Part shown: positions 12,961 to 25,419 of the stretch, piece after piece
Layout: each line of letters opens with the position of its first letter
Position numbering within the stretch: position 1 is the first letter of the stretch
NCBI RefSeq assembly: GCF_002443255.2
Contig: NW_019211458.1
Location: 33,289,288 to 33,353,287, forward strand
Length of the DNA stretch: 64,000 nucleotides
DNA from: Varroa destructor
Lineage: Eukaryota > Arthropoda > Arachnida > Mesostigmata > Varroidae
Direction of reading: 5' to 3'
Notes under the pieces: model-generated
What the model was told of the DNA's origin: nothing
The model's input: the letters and a program-made list of their open reading frames with translations, nothing else
Database searches by the model: none
Translations under genes and position numbers: made by a program

Positions 12961-13935
12961 GTATAATATATGTGGGCTCTAGAATCTTACTAATATTAAC
13001 TCTATTATGGAGGTATCCTATACACCTATCTTTCGTCTGGGTACAGCTTTCTGTTTGTGCATCCAACTATAAATCATTGTCCAGTTGTACGGTCATCGTG
13101 GTACTCTTAGATTATGAGATTCAATTAATTTATTTTATCTCTGCCGTCATACGTTACGTGGCAGATTGTCAGGGCCTATTGCTAAACTATTAAAGAAAAC
13201 GAAATAACTAATATAAATCATTTGCTATTAAAAGCTAAAAAAAAATTTTGTACAATCGTTCGTAACGGTACTGACTGCCGCAGGACTACTTATAACCGAT
13301 AAATCTTAGAATGTATACAAAGATTAGGACGTTCGTAACAGGCATGTGCAATTTGACGGTGGATTGGGTGGTACATAATGGGGCAGGTCGGAAAAGGCGC
13401 CTTTGTGATAAAATACCGTTTTTCTTTACCAACGCAACCGTTTTAACGAACTACTGATAACGGTTCGAAATAGATTATTATAACGATAGCTGTTGTTGAG
13501 ATTTTGAAGCAAATTCTAATCTAATTAGTGCGTTATCCTAGCCGACTGACAAATACTATGATCAGTGTTACTGTCTACTTATATAATCCCACATAACTAG
13601 ACCAGCTTGCAGATGCAGCCGTTGTAGGTTCGTCCAAAAGCTCGTAAGTTTTACGCGTTGGGAAAAATCTGGGCTAATTAACACATTAATCAAAGCCTGT
13701 TCGGTATTATCGATGAACCCATTATCTGCCAGTAAGATTATTGTGTTGATTAGGATGGCTGTTACTTGACTTTTTTTACAAATAGCTAAATTTACTTGGT
13801 CTTCATAATTAAGGCTCTCGATAAAATAGATACAAACAAATAAATTTAGAAAATTATTTAGAGTCTGACCTTGGCAACAATTATTGGACTATTACAAGCG
13901 ATTCCGGTAAACTTTGCCATTGACTAACTTCTCAA

Positions 13936-13951
13936 CTAGGCGGCGCTAGCG
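13936..13951 (+). promoter_or_regulatory. CTCF-like motif, weak
   Basis: ACTAGGCGGCGCTAG resembles the CTCF core (CCACTAGRKGGCGCTA-type) with one mismatch in the AGRKGGC core and one at the 5' side. Motif match only. Confidence 0.2.
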
Positions 13952-14028
13952 GGTCGATTTTGTTTAATAGATGCTCTGGTCTTTTAGAAATCTATGGACG
14001 AGAACGGGTTGAATTTACGCCATGAGAA

Positions 14029-15010
14029 ATGGAGTCTCAAAAATCAACACTTCATGGTCAAGTTTTTATTTCTCTGCTGCGGGGATTCGTCGAACCTACT
14101 GAAGACCTAGATAAAGACGTTTTTAGCAAAAGTACCGTACGTGACTGGTGCAAATGTTTTAAAAGCGGAGATTGAAGTGGAGAAGACCAGCGACGGGGCG
14201 ATTAGATGTTGGGACCTGTAGGACAAAGATTGCCGCGGAGAATCACGGTGGAGACTTTTCACAGAAGTAGAGCTTAGAACGTAAGGATTCTATCGGCCCA
14301 AACTGGAATTTTGCATCTAACTCAATAAAAAATTAATACCTTAATACCAAAAATGCGGAAACTGAGTAAAAAATGGGTCCCGTGTGGATTCGACTCCAGG
14401 CTAGTTAAAAATCCGTGTGCTGTATTCTACGCGTAATTTGCGAAACTCTGATCAAGAAAAAACCCGCCTGGAGCATACGACTGGCAAAACGAGCCATTGT
14501 TTGACCTCTACCTGCAGCCGGACAAGCGCTAGGCAAGAAAATGGTTTCGCTCTGGTAAGTTTGGACGTAAGTTGAAAGTAGTATTTGCTGTGAATATCGG
14601 GCGTATTTGCCACTACTATAAGATACTCTCCGAAAATGAAACAATGAATGAAGCCCGCTATCTCGGATTCCTCGAGAGACTCATAAACCACTGGTAAGAC
14701 AATCGAAAGCAATTACGTTTACTTGATGTCAATGGCAGAGTTCATCACCATGCCTCATTTACTCTCTGGATTGAGCAAAGGAATATTCAACGTCGGCTTC
14801 AGCCCGCTTATTCTTCCGATTTAAATAAGTCCGTGTAATTACGGGGCTTTCCATGCCTTAGAAAGGGCAACTGGTGCAAGCATTTTCCACAACAAATTTG
14901 CTTCAAGAAGCCATAGATAAAGAAATTACATATGAAAATGCAAATGGTAAATGGCTATCCAGAAGTTTCCAGAGCTGGGAGAGTATTTCTAGCCAATTAA
15001 TTTATTCAAT
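14029..15010 (+). mobile_element. Mariner-type transposase pseudogene, long copy
   Basis: From the ATG at 14029 the plus strand reads through a mariner transposase in one register. STVRDWCKCFKSGD (14125-14166) matches the N-terminal DNA-binding region that normally ends in a WFxxFKSGD-type block. RRITVETF follows. KMRKLSKKWVPC (14350-14385) matches the KxxKLxKWVPH block. FGRKLKVVFA starts at 14560. LLDVNG (14719) carries the second catalytic Asp, usually in an HDNARPH-type block. AYSSDLN (about 14806-14826) carries the third, usually in a YSPDLNP-type block. The two Asp codons at 14725 and 14818 are 30 residues apart, against 34 in the family, so about four codons are lost. At least eight in-frame stops interrupt the frame, but the register is unchanged from 14029 to 14826. 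Similarity fades after about 15000. Terminal repeats were not found. Dead copy. Confidence 0.75.
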
Positions 15011-15919
15011 TTCGAAGTTTGCAACTATGTGATACATTTGACAAACGTGGAAAAATATTCAGGGCACTCACTTCCTACAAGTACTGGAACTTCCAAGTGT
15101 GTCTTATGTGTATAGTGCACCTTTCTAGCCATGTGGATGGATAATGTGATCCCGAACTCATGAATATGAAATTCAGGCAAAATGCGTTATGCGTGTGTCT
15201 GCTTCATGTGACCGCGCGAGGTGGCCATCGCATCGTCATTTTTGTTGCCGCTTCCCCCTCGTATATTTAGTCATTCGCAGATTCTTTGTAATGCGAACAG
15301 CGGCAGGTGGCAGGGTCCATTGCCAGCTGGCTCGGCCGCTTGACCGCTAACGGGACCACCAGGGGCTGTATTATAATAAGATACGCAATATGGCGACGGT
15401 CAGCAATATTGCGATACATCGATATTAGCATATATCCCCTAGCATCGCTGGCACAACTTAATTCGCCTTTCCTGGCCGCTGCTACCGCGAGGCCGGTGGC
15501 GGCCGAGGGGCGGTCAGCAGAAGCGGGTGGTAGCATCAGTAATAAGGCGACGCAGAGAGGAAAAAATAGAGCAGACAAGCCTTGTTTACATTGTGATCTC
15601 GTCTACACTACATTCGGCAAAGTAGCGGTAATAGCACACTTATGATATTGAAAATAGTCACCGTCATTATTCGTATCATCACTATTGCCATGTTTGTTGG
15701 ACATGTTTATTCACAAACGTACTCATGCACACCCATTTATGCATTAGAAGAATTCCTCCTCTTTACTATATTCGAGGGCTTGGCACAAGGACTTTTCCAC
15801 CCTCTGGTGCTAAACACATGATATTCCTCTTTGTCCAGAAGGGTTTGCTTTAAAGAGTTACTTGTCAAGTAAACGAACATGGAAAATATTCTGTAACGTT
15901 AGATAGCGCCAACGTACGA

Positions 15920-15964
<45 letters not shown>

Positions 15965-17590
15965 CATTAAAAATAAAATAAAAGTTAAAAAATAAGCGAG
16001 GTTTTTATTCGATTCTGCTTTTTCGTTCCTGTTGACTCGTTTAAAATCTCAACGACATAAAGTCTCAGTAAAAAGCTGAGCACTTCCATCATATCTACGT
16101 TATACAATTTCTGATTAAAGGTGCTGATTGCGGACATGCACCGTATTATCTACATGTCCGTTCAAATATGTACGCATATCTTTCATAGCTGCAAATGTGA
16201 CGGGATCTGCGTGTGCTGACAAATGAGACGAAAGCTTTTTTAATAATACAAGAAACAAAGCAACATGTTATACTACACAAAATCGTTCTTCAAGACCTGA
16301 AACCTCGCCTTGGAACGAGCATCTGGCCTGTCTAGTAATTTGACTAACTACCTATTTTGCTCAGCCGACACCATTGAACTCCGTTTTATATTGAGATGCC
16401 GAATAAAGGTAGCAACATTTACTTTATCTAAATCATTCAAAAGCTGCTTCAAATCTCGGTTTTGGCCAACAGTTACAATGACATGCGTTTTATACGTCCG
16501 TTGGAGGAATTTCTATCAACTTGAGTAAGACCTACGCCGGGTAAACTTTCTTGTGGGGGCAAATTTTTAATGATTTATCAAAGAGTTGTTTCTGGGAGCC
16601 AGTTCAAATAACCGAAATAGCCAAAAAGAGAAAAAGTGCAAGTAAAAATACGAACAAATCATTTAGTTCGAGAAACTGTCGTAACTACTCATAATTTTGC
16701 CACATGTCTCTAGAAATCTATAGCTCAACAATGCGGTACACCAGGAGAACCAGTATTATTCTACCGAGTCAGGAAAATATTTACACAGAGGGCTGAAAAG
16801 GATCTTATAAGCTTCAGATAAGCCTTTGCATTAGGATTTAATTGGATTCGATATTTTCCTCTCGTATGCCGTTATCGAACTCCACGATATATCATGCTTC
16901 AGATCCTGCCCTAATAACTTAATGCTGAACCAGTTTTCACCTAAGATTGGAAAGGAAGCAAAAAGCATCCATAGCTATAAACGAAAAAGCAGAAATATCT
17001 TTGTACGTTTCAAAAACACAATGAATATCTAGGTGTTAGGGCACAAAAGGCGTACATATTTATAACTGTATTAATTTATCTATCCCGTCGAGTCTCTAAA
17101 TAAATGAGTCCTTGATTACTTTTTACAACCTCCATGAAGAACATGTAACTGAAGATTCCAAAAAAGAAATCGTCATATCATAATAATCAAGTATATAACA
17201 GTTTCAAAAATCTTGAACTGTCACAGGCCAATGATTTAAAATATCCGCGTTCAATGAGCTCTGCCCTGCTGTATATACTGCGAAAAATGGATGTTTCGAC
17301 CAGAGTCATATTTAGCAATAATAGTGTTTGTAGAATGGCTACGGAAGATGAAGAAGACAGTCAATGCATAGCGAGCAATTTATTTTACCTAATTTAGCGT
17401 CTCTTTTTGTAAACAGATTTTTGTTAGGAGCAGTACGTTCTCATTAGGAACTGTGCTGACGGATGAACCAGAAAGCTAACTGCAATAATGATGGAATTAC
17501 GTTAACACGATCAACCCTGCGTGAAGAGTGAATCGATCTGTACTAGCAAAAGCGTTGGGAGTCAAAAGAAGAAATCCAACAGAAAATTTC
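15011..17590. other. Gene-free stretch
   Basis: A GC-rich patch at 15290-15580 has open frames on both strands. The minus one begins with a hydrophobic, signal-peptide-like run (FFPLCVALLLMLPPASA) but has no ATG before an upstream stop, so I do not call it. The rest is AT-rich. A plus frame at 16310-16528 resembles nothing known to me. Confidence 0.5.
15923..15962. repeat. (AT)20 microsatellite
   Basis: Twenty uninterrupted AT units. Confidence 0.95.
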
Positions 17591-17594
17591 TTTT

Positions 17595-17800
17595 AGGGGG
17601 GGGGGGACCAATTTTGTTGATTTTTTCCGGCTCACTCGACGTGTGCCGTAGTGAGGCCAGCGCGGACGATGGAGCTGAGGGGCTAAATATTTTTTTCGCT
17701 AGAGGAAAGGATTGCTCTTTCTCATACGGCGTAATGTTGATTCTATTGGTCGTGAACCGACAACAGCAGCTTCTTCCTCATTTTCCATGTTTCTAAAAGC
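17595..17800 (-). repeat. Diverged tandem duplication, copy A
   Basis: This segment aligns colinearly with 18065-18260. Shared blocks are GATTTT-rich sequence (17619 and 18081), TAGAGGAA (about 17699 and 18160), the GCGTAATRTGAWTY block, TTGGTCGTRAAYCGAC, and a final TTTTYCAYGTTTMWAAA; spacing between blocks agrees within a base or two. Read on the minus strand, both copies translate alike in register (NMENEEEAAVVGSRPIESTL here, NVKNSKGIVAVDLRPTKFIL in copy B), so an old coding or transposon origin is possible. Copy A has a stop in that frame. The product is not recognised. Confidence 0.5.
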
Positions 17801-18064
17801 GCCGCACCAACTTTTATGAACACCAAAGCGGTCCCCAGGATCTTCCGCATTGATACATCATCGAATGTGTGAGAATCGCGTTGCGTGAAATAACTAGTCG
17901 CTAATCGACACCTCTGTTATGAGCATAACCGGCCTTTTATCTTCATACAGCTAAAAATCTAATACGTTTGATCAGGCACAAGGCGAAAGCTACCTGGTCA
18001 TTCTGGCCTAGTCTACCGCTAAAAGTCTGTCACTTCGTTTGTCGAACGCAAAACGACCCCTTGA

Positions 18065-18260
18065 AAAGAACGAATTGGGCTGATTTTCTCGGTCGCTAGG
18101 GTTTTGTCTTGAATAGCTTTTCATCGAAGATGCAATAGATTGGCCCAATTCCTTCTCTTTAGAGGAACATAACTTTGTTTTTTTGATAGAGCGTAATATG
18201 AATTTAGTTGGTCGTAAATCGACGGCAACAATTCCTTTGCTATTTTTCACGTTTAAAAAC
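18065..18260 (-). repeat. Diverged tandem duplication, copy B
   Basis: Partner of 17595-17800, offset by about 462 bases. On the minus strand it lies in an open frame of 96 codons (18298-18008) that is basic and Ser/Lys-rich and resembles no family I recognise. It could be a remnant of a transposon-encoded protein, or two old tandem copies of a repeat. I found no third copy one offset either side. Confidence 0.5.
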
Positions 18261-18299
18261 AGTGTTATACCGTAGCTTATAAACCTCGAGCTGGTCACT

Positions 18300-20735
18300 A
18301 GTATTGTTTTTTAGCAAAATGAAAATTACGCCACATCAACAAACATGCTCAACGTAGCCCGTACGATAAACTTTGTTTTGAACTATATTATGGAAGCGCT
18401 ATCTGGCTAGCACATAATAATAGCTGGCTATCGTTCGTCGTTACCTCTGACAAAACTATAATTTAGTTTCATTTCTACACAGGTAGAGAAAAATGTATCT
18501 AATAGTAAAGCAGATGAGGGCCAAAAGCCACGGAGGCCGTTGTTTACATGTAACTATCGATTCGTATACGACAGCGACTATAAATGCTAGTATCAGGTTG
18601 ATTATGTTTGAACGTACTTGGAGGATGCAGCGAGGAAAGGTTAGCCATATAGTCAACAAAGTAAGTGGGTTTAGACAAGCAAATGTCAATGCTGTTGAAA
18701 GAACATTTCGTGAAGATAAGCTGAGCCTTTGGGCAGAGAAGCCAGTGAAACTCTGACAAACTGATTGCTCTGAGATAGCCCCTCTGGCAAGTTCTGCTGC
18801 GTATCGTTCTACGCCCAGACTCTTCCGCGGAAAGTTGATCTGTTTGGACGAAAGCCCGCGGGAAGTCGCCAGATCATAGAGCACTACGTGAAGAGCTGGT
18901 ATCATGTCGGCTGGGACTTGTCTCGCAGGTCACCGAAAATGTTCATCTGCATGCACGGTCAGATATGGGCTGTTTGTGAACAAGCCAAGGAACTTTATTG
19001 AAGGAGCTACTGCAGTACAATAGGAATATATCGTAGAAGTGTAATCACACGACACACTCCCGCAAGGCGCATGCCTGTTGAAAACATCTATGTATACCAA
19101 ACAGTTATTATCGATGTTTTTGTTTATATCATACAATCTTGGACGTTGAAATGGCTTTTATACTAGTTGAACATTTTTTTTTTCCCGATCCCGACCTCCT
19201 GAGCGTGCTTAGAAATTCCGTATAATGACGCAAGGGTATCAGATCCGGTTTCTATGATCAGCAAATGAAATCAAAGGGTGTCAATGTAGACGTTGCGTCT
19301 TTCTCACCTGATACAGGTATCATTGGTTCACTTTTCTCTCTGTTTTTACCGCGATCAGAGAAGTCACATTTTACTTGCACACGTTATTATCTCCGACTGA
19401 GGGAAATTCTTCCCAATTAAATGTTAATGAGCTTGTTCGCGTGCAGGGCCTACAGTATTAGATTGCAGGCCGGATGAGCTCATGTTTTGTCGCTCTGCGT
19501 CGAGTGAAATTATATTATGACGATGTTTCACTGCCGGTTCAGAGCTCAACATGACAATAGGTAGCGTGACTATCCTATAATCGAAGCCATCTATCAACTG
19601 TCTACCGAAATCGGAACAACATAAAACTAGATCTCTATAAAACATCTGATCTAAATCTGAAAAGAAGATATCTTTATCAACAATTAAAGAGACAAGGTGA
19701 TATATCACTACGACTCGATAAGGTTTTTTTTGTTTTTTTTTTTCATCACCTGTTAGAGCATCAACAGCGTTACTGTGAAGCTAAAGTATTCGCGTTGCTT
19801 GACCCGGTCGAGAACGATCCTTCAGGATCGTACTTTATAGTTGACATCATTGAAAGCGACGACGTGAAGCATAAATCGCATGAAAAATAATTTTACTAAA
19901 AAAAGAAAAGAGGAGTGAGTGGTCGTTTTTTGCAGCGGATCAGGCAACGCGTCCCAGTTTTTGCTTATGTAGATATATCGTCAAGTGTAGTGTACGAATT
20001 GCAACAACTTTAATGCACGCTAATTATCGTTATATAGCCTAATTTTTTTCAATAAATAATAGTAGGCGAATGTTGTAGTTACTGGAATCGCGTGCTTTAC
20101 AGCCACCTAATATTTTAACTTGGCATACATACATATATTATATTCTTAATAAGTCGTATAGTACTAATATTCTGTCGTTCAATTGTAAACAGCATGGTTT
20201 TATATCTGTATTTACACTGAAAGTTTTTTTTTTTTAGATAAAGTCATTTTACTCAGCTATCAGGGTGTTACAAGCAAACCCGGCCAATTAATTTTGAAAT
20301 TAATAATCTTCGAACTGTTGCGGTCGTGCTAAAGTGACAGATATATCGAATCTGTATAAAAGGTACTCTCTTTTATTTTTTTCAGCGCTCTAACAGCCAT
20401 ATACTTGTAATTCCTGTTCCCACATGTACGTTTCTATTCATGACTTCGTGGGATATGGTTGCCCACCAGTTGTTCTTTGGAGGGCACAGAAAGCCCCGTA
20501 ATCTCGCGGACTCTGGTGGGAAAAAGAAACGTATCAAAAACTAGTGTTGGATATTTGATTTCTAAATCCAGGATGCAATCGAAACAGTAGGCCAGATTTT
20601 CCGTGACTATCTCATAGTGGCAGATGTCCCTGATGTCCATCACCTTACGTCCTCAGCAGTGCTACCTCGCCTAATTTCGTTCCTGGCAATCGAGATCGAA
20701 CTGGGCCTCGCTTATAGCAAGTGTATGCTTCAGGT
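18300..20735. other. Gene-free stretch
   Basis: A 149-codon minus frame (18905-18456) overlaps an 87-codon plus frame and a 71-codon minus frame. None resembles a family, and the long one has hydrophobic runs typical of chance frames in AT-rich DNA. The minus frame 19708-19424 (94 codons) is likewise unrecognised. Poly-T runs lie near 19170, 19730 and 20230. Confidence 0.5.
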
Positions 20736-21100
20736 AAGTTCTTTTACTGAATAAAGTTTTGCCACTTGTCCGTCGAATACACTGCAGGCATTTCCAACTG
20801 GCTTTGAATCAATTCACGGTAGACCCATATTTTTTTATTCAGTTTCCGCATTTTCACTGCCTGGGTTATAAATCTCTAACGTGCTACAAGTGAAATGCCT
20901 GACAGAGCCTTCGGATCCCCAAGCTTTGCTTTCGTGAAAGGCCTCCCCAACTGCGAGACTAAGTTTTTGTCCTTTGGGTCTCGACGTCTGGTGTCCTTCC
21001 CGCCTAATGTTTTTACCAATTTTCGCTGAATTACCTCAGCGTTGTAGTTTTCAAAGGACAGAAACTAGGCCACCGAGAGTTGATTTTCGAAAAAGATATT
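20736..21100 (-). mobile_element. Mariner-type transposase relic
   Basis: On the minus strand, 20856-20821 reads KMRKLNKKIWV followed by YRELIQSQLEMPA. This is the KxxKLxKWVPHELTxxQ block of mariner transposases. The DNA is strikingly like the same block of the long copy at 14350: both share AAAATGCGGAAACTGA, then AATAAAAAA or GTAAAAAA. Upstream on the minus strand (to about 21080), low similarity to the DNA-binding region can be followed in broken frames (GHQTSRPKGQ, then LGRPFTKAKLG). No catalytic block was found downstream. A short dead fragment of the same or a sister subfamily as the 14 kb copy. Confidence 0.5.
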
Positions 21101-24100
21101 TTTCATCTGAATCCTTCTTCCTTAGATAAACTCAACTACTCGCGAGTTTCTAAAAAACTAGAGTATTTGTCAGTCAAATTGCACCTGCTAAAGGCGTGTA
21201 GTTGAACAGCGATTTGATGGACAATAATTGATATAAGACTTTGCCTTATAGAAAGACAAATTAAGTGTACAACAATTGGTATGGCAGAATTCATCTGGCA
21301 GTAGCTTAATTAGGCCTATTTGAGAAGAATCGTTTCTTAACATACTTATACGCTTAACATACCAGCTTGGCATGTCTAGTAGTGCATTAGGTAACATGTA
21401 GGAGGGTATTCCAATTAGTCGTCTCGTTGCCTTTCAGCCGTCTGGAAGTGGAGCCTCTTCGAAAAGTACGGGATACGAAAGCCTAGGCAATTCGGAAGAC
21501 GGATACGCCGCAAGTTGTGCTTCAGCTAATAGAGAAACATTTTTTTGAAGATATTCATTTTGTGATCACTTTCGCGTCCCTTCGTTGATGTTACCTTAGG
21601 AATTGGTCACGTCACGCAGAAACAAACCAAATAGAGCATAATAGATTCATCATTTTAAATGGCTCTCATACTGCACACATAATAAAGCAACGCCAATCTA
21701 GGTACACATGTTCCATTAAAAGCAGTATCCGTGCAGCGCGTAAGCTTAGAACACTGCAGTGAATGTAAGCTCTCCGAATATCAGAAGACGCGATAGTAAA
21801 CGACCTCGTTTTGAATAGGTACGTGTTTCGAATCCTTGACACCGGCCAGATCACGAAGTTGTTTCAGTGAGGTCTGGCTATCGAAAACCCGTGCTCGATC
21901 AACTCGTCAAAGTATTGAAGCAAGATAATTAATAACAATGAACATTTATATTCACTCGCCTATGCTCTGACATTTCCATGTAGACGTGAAGTTTGTTTGC
22001 GAAAATGTGATCCTATTATGCAAGTGTATATGGCGAACAGTAGCTAATGAAAGCCCGTGTCACCTACTTATGCTGATATTGTCGTTTAACACAGGGTGGC
22101 CAGGAGATGAGGCGGCAAATGTAAACACCGTCCCGCTATATGCAACTATCCAGGAGGTGCAAACTTCAAGGTATCCTTAGCGCGACTCTAAAGAATGAAG
22201 AAGGCGCAGAGACACCAGTAGCAGGAGAGGCAACGAAATACTATGATGTCAACTTTGCCTACAAACTTTGGGCGAGACGACAAAGTGTTTCATTTGTTTC
22301 TCTTCCAGGGCTTTGAGTCCCGTCCCCTTTCACCTTTGCCGCTAGTCGCCTGTTACAGAGATCTTCAGCTTTGTCGCGCCCCCCTCTACACCGCCTCAGC
22401 TGGCCAGTTTTTTTGCTTCACTCACTACTATTTCTCATAAATGGCGAGGTTCAACTCGCTGTGTGGCACCAGAAGTCTCGTATAGGCTGAAAGCGTGAGT
22501 TGGGCAAGTTGAGTGCAAACGACGCTGGCTAAGATGATGAGAAGGTGGTAAAAAAATAGACTACGGGATTGGGTAAAATGTTAGAGTAGATGGCTAAGGA
22601 AGACTAAGGAAACGCGCTTGACTTACGTGACGATGTTGCTACTGCTACTTCTATTGCCAAAGAGGCCTCCTCCACATCAATCATATTACATTATATAGCC
22701 GTTACGGCCTTTGCTTACAATTGCGACAGGCTACTGTCACCGGCAGAGACCTTACTAGCGTTCCTTTCATCGGGTCCGCACTCTGCATGTTTTCTTCACG
22801 GCGATGTTGACTGATACCTCCACAGATTTACAATGAACAGAAACAGAAGACGTCGTTTCAACATAGTCGTTATGTTATTTTGTCCTGTCATGTTGACGTC
22901 AGGATAGCTTGCGGTAAATGTACAAAACCGTCTTTGTGCAGACGTATGGCCAGCCAGATGAGATCATACGGTTGGTGTTCCTCTCCATCTATGTAACGCA
23001 ATTCGTTGCAGCGTTTCATGTATTTAGCATCTGAAAGACCACGTTCGGTGTTTACCGTTGCCGCCTTTGTAGTGAAGGAAAAGCTGCTTCGAAGAACAAA
23101 ACGTAATTAGTGTCCTATATGTAGGATTAATGATCTTAGAAGAGCAGAAATTCGCTTCAAAAAGCCAGCCAAAATATGATTTTCTTGGCATTGACGATTT
23201 CTTTTTTCCTTTTCTTTTTCACTATCAAGTGACTTCTGTTTACGCTTAAGCATACTTCGTCTCAGAGCTATAATCCAGATCAGTAGCAATGAAGATACTC
23301 GAATATGCCAATGCGATGTGACTCTGTGGCAGGGCTAGAACAAAGTAACATTCTACTCCAAAGATACAGCAAAAATATAGGAATTACGTTTTTTTTTTAC
23401 GATTCAGGCTTTCAGTTCTAGATTTTCTGCTAATCAGGTCAACCATACTCGATCGGTATCCAGCTAGATCAATAACGTTCACAGAATATATTATTGCGTT
23501 CGTCACGAATGCAAAGTGTATGTATGTAAGCGCTTTTATAAAAACACTTCAGTGAGACAGTATTTGCGCCGTGTTTTGCTATGATCTATGAGTTAGGGTC
23601 ACAGGTGACCTTTTGAACTTACCATAAAGCGTTCCAGATGATCCCATATGCGTATTGGACTTCGGCAAAATAGGCCGTAATTCGCACGATTTTTACGCCA
23701 CTATCCGAAAAATACTTTTCGAGATTTTTGCGAAATCATTTGAACATTCTAAGTATAACCTTCTATGAAATTTACCTACGGGTTTCTATTGATAACACTT
23801 GCAATGATCATAGGAATCGCGAATGATTTCATAGGAAATATCGAGGTGATACATACATAACTATTATTAAGCAGCGTCACTATTAGCCTCAGCGTGACAA
23901 CAATAGTAACGCTGCTTTCATGCTAAATGATAGTAGACTTTTTCTAAGCTAGCTCTTCACTTAGCGTTCAACAAATTGAATCTTCTCGAATGGAGTATGG
24001 TATAAAGTTAAGTTGGCGTCTTTCCTTTATACCAACCTTTACGATTAGGTTGGTCTAGATCGTGTAAAACCCATGCATCTACCGAGCACATGGCGAGCGT

Positions 24101-25371
24101 CCAGGACCTGGTATCAGGACAAGGCTAGACTGGCCCTAGGCGGAAAGCTAGGGCGCTATTTTTTTCTTTTTTTGTTATCTCTCACGTTTATTCTCCTATA
24201 TACACATTTTTCTAAGAACAGGAAACATAGCCCGCCTTTAGCTAAATAATTCAAGCCTGCGTTGCATTTCAACCAGGAAGCTTTTTTTCTATCCCAACAT
24301 AGTCAAGTCTAATAAGAGATCGTTAAGCTAACGTATTATGTTTTAGAACCCATCAGAGCGTCTTTATTCCGAATACAGGGAGCGATGGAAGGGTGCTTGT
24401 AACTGACGAACTAGCGGCCGTAAAGTTCTCTTCATCTCTTAAAAGAAGTATTTTGCAAGGAGTGCGGAGACAGGCATCTGTTGGGGCTGGCCGATCAGCG
24501 ATCGATTGGATAAGGTCTAATCGACAGGGAGTAGGACAACAACTGTTGCGTAGCAAATCGAGGCACACGATTCCTTTTCGATGTTCTTTTGGCCATCATT
24601 TTATTCCATTTTCCCTGTTTTCTCCGGCTCTGTAATTCAACGAACCCGATTCAGCTACCCAATAACCACTTTTTTCGCTACATTTTATGCAGTAGAAGAT
24701 GGCAGGAACAAGGTAAAACAGCACGAATAAATAGGACGACAAGCGGTGGATACGCTGTTATTATGAGTGAAAAAAGACCCATGCACCGAGTTGTATTCAA
24801 CCCATATTCGGATTAAGAAAGTAGGTTTTTTAGTCGATGCGCTTCTTGTACAGCAGTTCCGAGATCCTGGAATACGCGAACAGATTTAGAGAAGAAGAGT
24901 TGTTGTTGTTCCTCCAATCTATTTCTAAGTTTTATGCATTGACAACCAAGTCGTGTGTTGATTTTGGAACATGTAACAATTCGGATGAAACTCGACAGCT
25001 TCTCTCAAAAACTTCTATACGTTATCCAATTTACGCTGTCAGCGTGTGTCATTTTATATGGTTACTTGAGACGAGAGCGGTATAAAAGGTCAACAAATCA
25101 GACACGAAATACAATTTCAGACTAAGACAGCATGAGGTGTACGTTATCTCACCACAGCCTATTCAAAGACGTAAAACAACGTCATTTTAAGTTTGTACGC
25201 CACTATAAGCTGTCGCTATATAATGCTTAGTGATTAAATGGTACATATATGCTATAAAATTACGCTGTGTAAGCCTAAGCGCAGTAGCGTTTTTTTACCT
25301 TCTATATCATCTCAATACCACCTGCCTGAATAAATCCATTAGCAGGCGGAAAATTTAATTAATATGTATGC

Positions 25372-25419
<48 letters not shown>

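Larger units (their letters stand above)
12121..14028. other. Gene-free stretch with simple repeats
   Basis: A 169-codon frame on the minus strand (13066-12557) spans this part, but it crosses an AT microsatellite and a CAA repeat (read as poly-Cys on that strand) and resembles no family, so I treat it as chance. The 13.2-14.0 kb part is AT-rich with no supported content except a weak CTCF-like motif near 13936. Confidence 0.5.

Noticed and set aside
12557..13066. 169-codon minus-strand frame
   Set aside because: It runs through a CAA repeat (read as six Cys) and an AT repeat (read as IYIYI) and has no family resemblance.
15267..15578. Minus-strand frame beginning with a signal-peptide-like run
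   Set aside because: It opens at TTG with no ATG before the upstream stop, and the rest shows no domain. It could be an internal exon, but nothing supports that.
18456..18905. 149-codon minus-strand frame with hydrophobic segments
   Set aside because: No recognised domain; opposed frame on the plus strand over the same bases; hydrophobic runs are common in chance frames of AT-rich DNA.
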